From positions 248,001-312,000 of the forward strand of contig NW_022985459.1 of assembly GCF_010093595.1 (NCBI RefSeq): a stretch of DNA of 64,000 nucleotides. Direction: 5' to 3'. The number at the start of each line of letters is the position of its first letter. Within the stretch, counting starts at the first letter, position 1. A program made the position numbers and the translations under genes. Below, piece by piece: positions 23,430 to 31,127 of the stretch. This stretch comes from Mytilinidion resinicola (taxonomy: Eukaryota; Ascomycota; Dothideomycetes; Mytilinidiales; Mytilinidiaceae). The notes beneath the pieces were generated by a model. That model worked only from the letters and a program-made list of their open reading frames with translations, was not told the DNA's origin and did no database searches.

Positions 23430-23437
23430 TTAGTGAC
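23430..23437. repeat. Target-site duplication of hAT-like element (left)
   Basis: TTAGTGAC on the left; the right flank at 25897-25903 reads TTGTGAC, the same 8-mer with one A missing. Confidence 0.6.
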
Positions 23438-23631
23438 CAGTGAAGGAACTGGACTGAAGCCATTTTGGACTGGACCGGATGGAGGTACATACTCGGAAAA
23501 AGCGTTGGACTAGACTGAGATTCTATTTGGTTGGAGTGGACTTGAAGCTATGGATGATCCTGGCGCTCTAATGGTTTTCCGTGAGGCTCGGGAGCCCCGA
23601 TTTCTAGCCTCATAATAGTGCGACATTCCCA

Positions 23632-23675
23632 TCACGTGATATATATGTGGGCTAGTGCTCGTCACGTGATATATA
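23632..23675. repeat. Paired TCACGTGATATATA boxes
   Basis: TCACGTGATATATA occurs at 23632-23645 and 23662-23675, 30 bp apart. Each contains the palindrome TCACGTGA, an E-box core (CACGTG). They lie within the hAT-like element and may be subterminal protein-binding sites or a residual promoter. Confidence 0.6.
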
Positions 23676-23788
23676 CATGCATTTCCAGTGATGTTCCTAT
23701 TAAGTATAGCTATTCTAGAACCTTATGCAGCTCTATCTAATATAAAATCTACACTTACTAGCTAAGAACAGGATGGGTAAACTACATA

Positions 23789-23837
23789 ACGTACTTCACA
23801 AGCGAGTCGGCCACACAAGCGAGTCGGCCACCTCATC
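23789..23837 (+). repeat. Left terminal inverted repeat, 49 bp
   Basis: Starts ACGTACTTCACAAGCGAG and contains the 17-mer ACAAGCGAGTCGGCCAC twice in direct orientation, overlapping at their junction, then CTCATC. It is an exact reverse complement of 25657-25705. The doubled 17-mer is a likely transposase-binding site. Confidence 0.95.
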
Positions 23838-23869
23838 ACGAAAACGCGACGCGTCAACCAACAACCAAT

Positions 23870-24579
23870 ATGCGTCGACAACACAACGCGCAATCAATCC
23901 AAAAAGAAGGCAGGCTAGCCTTAGCTCTCCTAGCTATCCGACGAAATCAAATTCCAAGCGAACGACGCGCTGCAGGCATATACAATGTCCCCAAAAGCAC
24001 GCTCCAAGACCGACGCGGCGGAATGACTGCACGCCGCGATTGTGAGCCTAATTCAAAGAAGCTTACAAAACTTGAAGAATCAGCCATTGTTCAACATATA
24101 CTCGACCTGGATTCGCGAGGGTTTTCGCCTAGCTTAACTGCTGTACGAGAGATGGCCAACAAGCTACTCGCCGAGCGCGGTGCTGGCCAAGTGGGCATTA
24201 ACTGGCCAAACAACTTTATCAAGCGAACGGACGAGCTTAAAACAAAATTTAATCGAAAGTACGACTATCAAAGAGCTCTATGCGAAGATCCAGAGGTTAT
24301 TGGCGATTGGTTTAAGCTTGTATACAATATAAAAGCAAAGTACGGCATTGTTGATAACAATACATACAACTTTGATGAAGCTGGCTTCCAAATGGGCGTC
24401 ATCTCATCAAGCATAGTTGTAACAGGCTCCGAGCGGCGCAATCGACCAAAAGCTGTACAGCCAGGCAATCGCGAATGGACAACAATAATCCAAGGAATCA
24501 ATGCCTGTGGATGGGCCATCCCGCCATTCATCATCTTTGCAGGCAAGTACCATCTCTCTGCATGGTACGAGGGCGACGA
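23870..24579 (+). CDS. Transposase, N-terminal part (to assembly gap)
   Basis: The open frame begins ATGCGTCGACAACACAACGC and runs 236 residues into the gap. Residues about 8-50 (SIQKEGRLALALLAIRRNQI through VPKSTLQDR) form a psq-type helix-turn-helix. Residues about 65-130 (LTKLEESAIVQHILDLDSRG through NWPNNFIKR) form the CENP-B/Tc5 second HTH. The DDE catalytic fold starts at about 160 with NFDEAGFQMG, in which D169 is the first catalytic aspartate. TGSERRNRPKAVQPGNREW and PPFIIFAGK follow, as in Fot1-like transposases. The protein would bind the terminal repeats and catalyse cut-and-paste transposition at TA. The second aspartate should lie in the gap. Confidence 0.9.
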
Positions 24580-24924
24580 NNNNNNNNNNNNNNNNNNNNN
24601 NNNNNNNNNNNNNNNNNNNNNNNNNNNNNNNNNNNNNNNNNNNNNNNNNNNNNNNNNNNNNNNNNNNNNNNNNNNNNNNNNNNNNNNNNNNNNNNNNNNN
24701 NNNNNNNNNNNNNNNNNNNNNNNNNNNNNNNNNNNNNNNNNNNNNNNNNNNNNNNNNNNNNNNNNNNNNNNNNNNNNNNNNNNNNNNNNNNNNNNNNNNN
24801 NNNNNNNNNNNNNNNNNNNNNNNNNNNNNNNNNNNNNNNNNNNNNNNNNNNNNNNNNNNNNNNNNNNNNNNNNNNNNNNNNNNNNNNNNNNNNNNNNNNN
24901 NNNNNNNNNNNNNNNNNNNNNNNN
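24580..24924. other. Assembly gap (345 N)
   Basis: A run of N replaces roughly 115 codons of the transposase, including the expected second catalytic aspartate and probably the third acidic residue. The frames on the two sides are not in register across 345 bases, so either the gap length is an estimate or this copy carries a frameshift. Confidence 0.99.
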
Positions 24925-25587
24925 AAAAAGGCATACGGGCGCCAAATTGAGGACCTAGTACGCCACTACATCAATCACATCACAAAGCTAGAGTTCCTGC
25001 CGGCATTTAAAGCAGCATTCTACAACTCAATTACAAAGAGCAATATTTGCGCAAGCTTTCGAGGCGCAGGCCTTGTGCCGCTTGATCCAGAGGCAGTGCT
25101 CTTAAAGCTTGATGTTGTGCTTCGTACGCCGTCGCCTCCCGCCGTGGAGGCTCAATGGGAATCAAAAACACCAAGCAACGCTCTCGAGCTAGACTCTCAA
25201 TCAGCCTTAATTCGTAATCGCATTCAAATGCATCAAAATAGCTCGCCTACAGCTATTCTTGACTCGCTTAATAGCCTCTCTAAAGGTGCTGCAATTATAA
25301 TGCATAAAGCCACGCTGCTGCGCAATACAGTTGCCAGCCTTCAAAAGGCAAATGAAGCTGCCACAAAGCGCAAGGCGCGCAAAAAAAAGCGGATTCAGAG
25401 GGAAGGAACTCTAACAAAGGAAGCAGGCTCTCAAATAGCTGCTCAAAGAATCGAGGAGGCAGCTCAAAGCAAAAGGCAGCAAGCCGGAGCGCGCTCCGGC
25501 GGCGGCGTGCAGCGCTGTAGGCGCTGCGGCGAACCAGGGCACAACGCTCGTACGTGCAAAAAAGATGCAGAGGTTGCTGCAGATTAG
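24925..25587 (+). CDS. Transposase, C-terminal part with CCHC zinc knuckle
   Basis: The frame continues for 220 residues to TAG at 25585-25587. It begins KKAYGRQIEDLVRHYINHIT and contains ITKSNICASFRGAGLVPLDP, the typical end of the pogo/Fot1 catalytic domain (K-N-I-SGF--TGI-P-NP). A Lys/Arg-rich coiled region (about 25320-25480) is followed by a zinc knuckle, C-x2-C-x4-H-x4-C (CRRCGEPGHNARTC, 25516-25557). Terminal CCHC knuckles occur in several fungal pogo-like transposases and probably bind nucleic acid. With a plausible gap size the whole protein would be about 570 residues, a normal length for the family. Confidence 0.85.
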   Translation, partial: KKAYGRQIEDLVRHYINHITKLEFLPAFKAAFYNSITKSNICASFRGAGLVPLDPEAVLLKLDVVLRTPSPPAVEAQWESKTPSNALELDSQSALIRNRIQMHQNSSPTAILDSLNSLSKGAAIIMHKATLLRNTVASLQKANEAATKRKARKKKRIQREGTLTKEAGSQIAAQRIEEAAQSKRQQAGARSGGGVQRCRRCGEPGHNARTCKKDAEVAAD

Positions 25588-25656
25588 GCTACAACTTGTA
25601 TCTAGTTGATATCTATTGGCGTTGTGGAGCAATCAACGTTTAAGGCAGCTAAATAT

Positions 25657-25705
25657 GATGAGGTGGCCGACTCGCTTGTGTGGCCGACTCGCTTGTGAAG
25701 TACGT
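25657..25705 (-). repeat. Right terminal inverted repeat, 49 bp
   Basis: Exact reverse complement of 23789-23837, followed by TA at 25706-25707. Confidence 0.95.
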
Positions 25706-25797
25706 TAGCAATTCTATATAAACTATTCTGAGATTTCTTTACGCTAAACTATTTCAGAAAAATCACTAGCTGGTTTAGGTAAAACTCAGCCTATTAT

Positions 25798-25823
25798 GGA
25801 GTTCCTGGCGCTCCAGGAACTCC
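25798..25823. repeat. Perfect 10-bp-stem hairpin
   Basis: GGAGTTCCTG and CAGGAACTCC flank the 6 base loop GCGCTC inside the hAT-like element, near its right end. Confidence 0.7.
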
Positions 25824-25904
25824 ACAGCAATTTCTGTGGATGGAGTGGATTTGAGGTTAATTTAGTCTAGTCCAGTCTAGTCTAGTTCCATCACTGTTGT
25901 GACT

Positions 25905-25990
25905 GAGATGGACGAGTCGGTGCGCGCGTTCAGCGAGAGCCTGCCTACGTGTGTTGGCAGGAGCGTCCCTGGAGGCGGGCGAGAGGTGTA
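25905..25990 (-). pseudogene. Upstream flank of CDK copy 2, displaced by the insertion
   Basis: GACGAGTCGGTGCGCGCG followed by CAGCGAGAGC continues the CDK copy 2 upstream region beyond the element. It matches the 5' flanks of the copies at 44.65 kb and 62.84 kb. The GAGCGTCCCTGGAGGC block at about 25962 also recurs at about 63236, upstream of copy 3. The homology therefore extends beyond the kinase coding part. Confidence 0.6.
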
Positions 25991-26339
25991 CTTGGGGTTC
26001 TAGAGGATGGCGCTCGTGGTGGTGAGTTGGTTGGCGATGGCAAGAGGCGATGGCGGGGCTATTGCTGTGTTGGAGCGCGAGGCCGATGTGGAAGGGGGGG
26101 AAGTCGGGACTTCGTCAAGCCTATATCGGCTCGGTACGGCATGGTAGACATTCATCCAAGTTGTTGGTACAGTCGGAGTCTTGCGGTGTATAGTATCGAT
26201 GATATCCGGGAACATGTGGCCAGCTACCGAAGGGCAAGGCAACGGGTGGGACAGTACCTTAATCTATATACCGGGAGCCGGATTGGCGCTCTCTACTATA
26301 GAAAATGGCTAATCTTGGCAAGACGTGTTATATAGGTAT

Positions 26340-26684
26340 CTACTTACCTAGCAGCGTCTTAATTTTTAGTACCCACGGCTCGTCACTCGAGGAGGTTGAT
26401 TCTGGCGGGCCGTCGCTAGCTGCTGCTTCACTAGTGACTGCTTCGCCAGCGACTGCTTCGTCAGCTGGAGAGGTTGTGCTCATCGGCGGACTCTCCAGGT
26501 TGGGATCGGGATTGTCTACCGCGCTGGGAGTGACCGTCTTGACATGTGATGAATCCCGCCAGTGAAGAGGGCCTGCTTCAGTTGGAGGAGTGATGACCGG
26601 AAGGTACTTGGGAAGTTGCTCCAGGATGCCCGGGACGTCACGATATCCATCGTTGACTGCGCCAAGAATTGAGACATGGTCCAT
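26340..26684 (-). CDS. Acidic/Ser-rich hypothetical exon
   Basis: A minus-strand frame of about 114 residues reads MDHVSILGAVNDGY, LPKYLPVITPPTEAGPLHW, an A/E/S-rich middle (PADEAVAGEAVTSEAAASDG) and ends KIKTLLG at a perfect donor, GTAAGTAG. Codon use and the donor make it look like a genuine exon. No domain is recognised. It lies just downstream of the RRM-like fragment on the same strand, but the two are separated by a stop. Confidence 0.3.
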   Translation of the reverse strand: MDHVSILGAVNDGYRDVPGILEQLPKYLPVITPPTEAGPLHWRDSSHVKTVTPSAVDNPDPNLESPPMSTTSPADEAVAGEAVTSEAAASDGPPESTSSSDEPWVLKIKTLLGK

Positions 26685-26705
26685 CCTGTATTTCTCGTGC
26701 CATCT

Positions 26706-26951
26706 TTACGCCCACTCGGTATTCTCGTCAGAGCTCATTCGTATATGAGGATCTCGACCGCCGTCGCTGCCGTCCTGGACAATGGCCAGCTTCCGATTCG
26801 TCGTGTTTTGGATGGCCATCCGCATTGACTTGCCCGGAGCGTCCCCCTTGAACTTGCCCTTCTCATCGTTATAGAGTTTGACTCGGTTGTCCTCGGACCC
26901 GGTGGCCTCTGCGATCACATCATGGAAGAATGTCGCAGGGGCCTCCTCCAT
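26706..26951 (-). pseudogene. Tat-SF1/CUS2-like RRM fragment
   Basis: The minus strand reads FHDVIAEATGSEDNRVKLYN followed by DEKGKFKGDA and a decayed RMAIQ...D-SD. In Tat-SF1/CUS2 proteins, U2 snRNP assembly factors, the first RRM contains VIAE...-R-KLY-DE-GKFKGDALV-Y---ESV--AIQ-LD. The K-LY-DE-GKFKGDA block is diagnostic in my judgement, but the following strand and helix are scrambled and both ends are missing. It is a pseudogene fragment with no sign of expression. Confidence 0.5.
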
Positions 26952-27199
26952 AACGGTGTCGAAGAAAGGGAGGTTAGGTAGGTGGTGCTGTTGTTCTTCC
27001 CGGTGCGCCGCTGCGCAGGCTACGTGCCTTCTTTGATCTCGTGTCGAGTAGTGACGGAATTGGAACGGAGAATTTCGAATTTGGAGCGGATGGAGGCGCT
27101 TTAATCCTTCTGGAGCGGATACTGGCTGGTTACTAGATAGAATGGACTGGAGGTCGTTGGGGCTACGGTAACTCCGATGAGGGTCGTTTGAACAAGTCC

Positions 27200-27781
27200 C
27201 TATTCGTAGTCTTCAGCTTCGCATGTCTCTCTTTGGCACGCTTCTGACGCTTCAGAAACTTGATACTCGTTGCTGAATTGGCCGCTGGGTTGCGAGGAGT
27301 CCTTTAGCATGCTCGTCCCAAGGCTCGGGGAAGGCTGGACTGGAGTGAAGGCCTGCGCGACTCTACTTCCGTCCAGTTCCAGCATCGGTCTTGAGGACTC
27401 CTGAGTCCTCAAGCAGTTCGTCATAAGCATAGCGACCCAAAGTAACATTGTGCTATCTAGTAGCCTCCGCACAATCTTCTGCAGTTGTACGTATGCCGCA
27501 GGATCGATGGGATGAGGTGTGTCATTGTCTTGTCTCACACTCGATTTCGATTTTGCGGAGCCCATAGGGCTCTCGGGTACGGGTAGTTCGGGCGGTTGTG
27601 CTTTCGACCAAACAGATGAACTTTTCTTTGCTGGTCGAGTACCCAAATTCGCCTTCATACTCGTTAATCTACCGTAGTTAGTAGATGCGCTTAGCATTTT
27701 CCGGCATATCTCCAGAGTGTCGGCTTCTTGTAATGGCTGCGAAAGATTAGAGCATCCCAATGGCAGGGAAGTCGAATGCAC
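27200..27781 (-). CDS. Unknown open frame, 193 residues
   Basis: The frame is open for 193 residues and moderately protein-like (ADTLEICRKMLSASTNYGRL, PAAYVQLQKIVRRLLDSTML, SEACQRETCEAEDYE). No domain is recognised and no intron or upstream leader is evident. It could be a remnant exon or chance. Confidence 0.2.
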   Translation of the reverse strand: MHSTSLPLGCSNLSQPLQEADTLEICRKMLSASTNYGRLTSMKANLGTRPAKKSSSVWSKAQPPELPVPESPMGSAKSKSSVRQDNDTPHPIDPAAYVQLQKIVRRLLDSTMLLWVAMLMTNCLRTQESSRPMLELDGSRVAQAFTPVQPSPSLGTSMLKDSSQPSGQFSNEYQVSEASEACQRETCEAEDYE

Positions 27782-29470
27782 CTACAGCTAGAATTTGCCA
27801 TCAATAATTTTCATGTGGCTCCTTTCTCAGCAACCTTTGCTCTACAGATGCGCTTCGCCTTCGCGTCGCTGCTTTCTTTCTCTCAAGGGTCTGAGAGTCC
27901 GAACTTATGATCCCAGCAACTCAGCGGAGTGGCCTAGGCTTGAGCTTCATATAATATCGTCCAACATGTTGCTGTCGAACTGCATTGCCAGCGGCCGTTG
28001 AATGCCCGATAGCGGTGGCGAGGAGATGACGAAGTGTCGCAGGCAACCCATCGATACAAGCTATCGTTGTTCACAGGCGTGCAAGCGACTGGTATCAGCG
28101 GTCAGAAATGCTCGTCAGGAGCAGGGTTACGCTGCCGGTCTGAGAGCCATCTGATCCCAGGAAAGTGACTGACATTCCCTCTTCAGCTATTCTTGCTTTC
28201 CTTTCACGTGCTGGCTCTCGCCGGTATTCAATGGCGCGACAGCGCTCTGAGTTGAGTGCTTCAACGGGCTTTTGAGCGGACTCAGGCGCAGTTGAGAACA
28301 CACGGCTTGCGGCGATCTGCGTCCTGTGCTTCCTGTCCATCCATTTGATTGTTCGGTGGTCCGAACCGGGTTCAATTGTGGGTTCGGCTTTCGCTGTCGT
28401 CCCCGCTGTTGTTACCGCTGTTCAGAATTATGGGTGTCGTTCGCGGCTCGAAACCACCTGAGAATATAAGTGGCGCTACGGTGGATATGTGGGCATGAGG
28501 TGGCCTGTTCGTAAACATCAGAGGAAGTTTAGAAACTTTGGATGAACTTGTTGTCGCGGAGGCAGACATGGGCCTGCTCCGTAGACGAGACCAGGTGCGT
28601 CCCCTTGAAGCACGTCTTGAAGCTTCTGAAAAGGGGGACTTACTTTTGAAGGCTCCGGGGAGCTAGGCGGACGTAGTGAAAACATGAGGACGCAGCCGAG
28701 TGACCTCTCGAGAAACAGCGTTGCCATGGACGCGGCCGACATAGGGAGGAGTTCGCTGTGGAGGTTTAGCCGTACCGTGATCATGCTGCTGCCGCTGAGT
28801 GCGCAGGATGCTCTTGCTCACGTTCGTCGCGATCGTGGAGACCGTAGTCTCATTGGTCTCTAAAAGGCTGGTGTGAGACTCTGCTGGCAGCTTGTAATCT
28901 GCGCGATATCCCGCTAGTATCCATGACAGGGGAAAATGAACCGGGTGCGCCTCCAATGAACCAAATGAAGCGTCGATTGCCGGGCGGGTGAGTTCTCTCA
29001 TTCAACGATAGAGTCGCGCAAAGAGGTGGGCAAAACTGTCTGCGTGCGGCGCAGGCAACCGAGGAGGTGAATGGTTTGTCCTGTAGACGCAAGAGATACA
29101 CGGTTTGAATGGATTTGTGAGATGTTGAGCGCGGTTTTGCCAATCCATAGCGCGGTGGGCGAGGAGGAAATGCGGAGCACATCACGTGTAGAAGTCACTT
29201 TTTGAACTCAGTTCTCGCGGCGGGGATGTCCAAAGATACATGCAAAGTTTATGCATGCCACTTATCATAATGCAATAAAATGAGCAGTTGGCACTGAGGT
29301 CAGCGTAGTTCATTTTGTAGGAAGCGTGGAGCGCAGTCTATAAACATGAGATGTTAGCTGTAAATGTGCACCGGCTTATTCTAAGTAGTAAAAGAAACCC
29401 AAAGCTGTCGGAGCGTTCGCTGAAATGCCCGTGATCACATGCTGGGCGTGAAATCTGAAAGTGGGGCGGC
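27782..29470. other. No supported gene
   Basis: Overlapping minus-strand frames at 28095-28340, 28518-29001 and 28850-29185 contradict one another. None carries a recognised domain. Confidence 0.4.
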
Positions 29471-29481
29471 CTCTGTGGTGG

Positions 29482-29489
29482 TATATATT
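29482..29489 (+). promoter_or_regulatory. TATA box of U6 gene
   Basis: TATATATT about 25-30 bp upstream of the U6 5' end, the usual position for a fungal Pol III U6 promoter. Confidence 0.7.
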
Positions 29490-29507
29490 TGCTCTAAATT
29501 CAACTCA

Positions 29508-29612
29508 CTTCGCCTTCGGGCATTTGGTCACATCGTAACAACACAGAGAAGATTAGCATGGCCCCTGCACTAAGGATGACACGCTTTATCAAAGTGAGCT
29601 TACGAATTTTTT
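29508..29612 (+). ncRNA. U6: U6 spliceosomal snRNA
   Basis: The gene contains the 5' hairpin GCC-TTCG-GGC, CATTTGGTCA, the invariant ACAGAGA box followed by AGATTAGCATGGCCCCTGC (AGC triad and U4-pairing region intact), AAGGATGACACGC and a 3' end running into nine T residues (29607-29615). All spliceosomal core elements look intact, with no intron. U6 pairs with U4, then with U2 and the 5' splice site, and forms the catalytic centre of the spliceosome. The TATA box upstream and the T-run are appropriately placed. It is the most credible functional gene of the window. The exact 5' end is uncertain by a few bases. Confidence 0.93.
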
Positions 29613-29615
29613 TTT
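29607..29615 (+). terminator. Pol III T-run
   Basis: Nine consecutive T residues directly after the U6 3' stem. Confidence 0.85.
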
Positions 29616-29617
29616 GG

Positions 29618-29628
29618 GGTTCGATTCG
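29618..29628 (+). promoter_or_regulatory. Downstream B-box-like element of U6
   Basis: GGTTCGATTCG matches the B-box consensus GGTTCGANTCC at 10 of 11 positions and lies immediately after the terminator. Yeast U6 genes use a B box downstream of the terminator to recruit TFIIIC, there at a greater distance. Confidence 0.55.
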
Positions 29629-29639
29629 CAGAGAGGGTG

Positions 29640-30024
29640 AATCTTTTTTGGCCGTAAATAGTTTTTGGACCCCAACCACCGTTTACACTAGAGATGAGAG
29701 CTGTAGGACTCTCTCTCCTGTCTATAGAGTCTCTTGGAGGAGTGTCAATGTGAATATGTGTACTTCCCCCCGAGAAGGAGGCGTTCGCTCTCGACCGTAA
29801 CCGCTGCATGCCAACCCGCCGCCTGCCAACCTGCCACCAACGATCCCTATTTGTAACGACGGCCTATCGGTCTACTACATGCATCTATTTCACATCGCTA
29901 CGGAGTAACTATCATTTAATTCGCCGCCTTCAATGCCGGGTCCTGCGAAGTAGATCGTTATCCTGGCTGGTCGCCGGCCGGGCCCAACCCTTAGCAGCGT
30001 CACTTCAACACCACTCCCGCCGAA
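29640..30024. other. No supported gene downstream of U6
   Basis: Short frames only; CCAACC-rich plus-strand stretch at 29806-29840. Confidence 0.4.
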
Positions 30025-31127
30025 ATGCCTCTGCTCCAGCCTACCTCTCCGCATTTACATTTTTTCTATAGTAATAACCTACAACGTTGCCGATCCGACC
30101 TCGCTACTGTCCGACCTCGCCTTGGTTCGATAGAGCGATGCCCCCAAAGACTGCCGAGCCGCCACCGTCACTTCAACATCACACCCGTCAGCCGACAGCA
30201 TAACCGCACGCAGCAGCTCTATCATCACCCCGGAGATGCTCTCCACTTCATCAGAAACATCGTCAGGCGTCAGGACAGCCCTACATCATGTAGACCTGGG
30301 ATGGACCCACCGGCTGTCCCGCTACCGCCTTCGTCTTCCCGCCTTCTCTCTTTCAACGTCACCACCGCATTGAATGCCCCACGCTGTCTTCGATACCTCT
30401 CGATCACTCTTTCTAGTCACTGCAAGCTACACGTAATGTCGCCAGCTGTTTGCCTGTCCACATGCTTCTGGCGCTCTGACTGGCAAGTCCCTTCATATCC
30501 ACCGGATCTCATCGCAAACCAGGCCTCATATCCCACGGCTCAGCGCATCAGAGACATAGGGAACCAGAACGCGAGAATGGTTTCATACGGCTTTCACAAG
30601 CGTCCCTCGCTCTCTACAGCTTCCGGAACGTCACTACCACGATCACCTAGGGGTGTCGTCGAACTCCCAGATTTGCCCACTCATCGTCAGAGAACGAGAG
30701 GCGGGCCCGCGAAGAACTAGACAGCACGCCGGAGGCACTACACTGGGTTTATAGACCCGGCGTTGGCGAGGAAACACAAGCGCAATCCGTGATTAGAGTC
30801 CGCAAACGACCGTCAAGACCAGAGCCATCTTCGACTGCCCCAGGCGCTGACACAAGCTACTTTGGACCGACCCCAGACACTCCTGGTAATCCCTTCGAAT
30901 ATCGCGACTGCGAACCCACCACGAAAGTCTCTCCTCTCCCCACACTCGGCTCCCATACCGGAACTCTCTACGGCGTATCACCGACCAGCGCGTCGAGACC
31001 GCCTTCAAGCCCAATTCACTGCAGCTCTAGCACTATGAGCTTGAGCGGACAACCAGCTTTACCAGCGCTAGGTAGAAAGATCTCAACATCTTCCTCGCGC
31101 AACAGCGACTCACTGGTTACTCCATGA
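30025..31127 (+). pseudogene. Ser/Pro/Arg-rich coding-like region, frameshifted
   Basis: A 231-residue frame (30025-30720) ends GTSLPRSPRGVVELPDLPTH. A second frame, open from about 30680 to 31127, takes over with HSSSENERRAREELDSTPEA, LHWVYRPGVGEETQAQSVIR and a Ser/Pro-rich tail (SYFGPTPDTPGNPFEYRD, GVSPTSASRPPSS). The second part is convincingly protein-like. Together they suggest one gene with a frameshift near 30680, probably the disordered C-terminal end of a larger protein. No domain is recognised. Confidence 0.35.

Larger units (their letters stand above)
23789..25705 (+). mobile_element. pogo/Fot1-like DNA transposon
   Basis: The element is bounded by 49 bp perfect terminal inverted repeats (23789-23837 and 25657-25705) and a TA duplication on each side (23787-23788 and 25706-25707). 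It encodes one DDE transposase of the pogo/Fot1 type on the plus strand. TA targets, a single transposase and a CENP-B-like DNA-binding half are standard for this group. Termini this perfect imply a recent insertion relative to the surrounding decay. It sits inside the hAT-like element. A 345 bp assembly gap removes the middle of the gene, so activity cannot be judged. Confidence 0.9.
23438..25896. mobile_element. hAT-like non-autonomous element carrying a nested transposon
   Basis: The ends are imperfect inverted repeats. The left begins CAGTGAAGGAACTGGACT; the right, read inward, begins CAGTGATGGAACTAGACT. CAGTG termini with an 8 bp target duplication (TTAGTGAC / TTGTGAC) are hallmarks of hAT elements. 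Without the nested transposon and its TA duplication the element is about 540 bp with no coding capacity, so it needed a transposase in trans. It interrupts the upstream region of CDK copy 2 exactly where the other two CDK copies are continuous (ACGAGTCGGT block at about 25911, 62838 and 44665). The interior holds two TCACGTGATATATA boxes and a perfect 10 bp hairpin. Confidence 0.65.
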
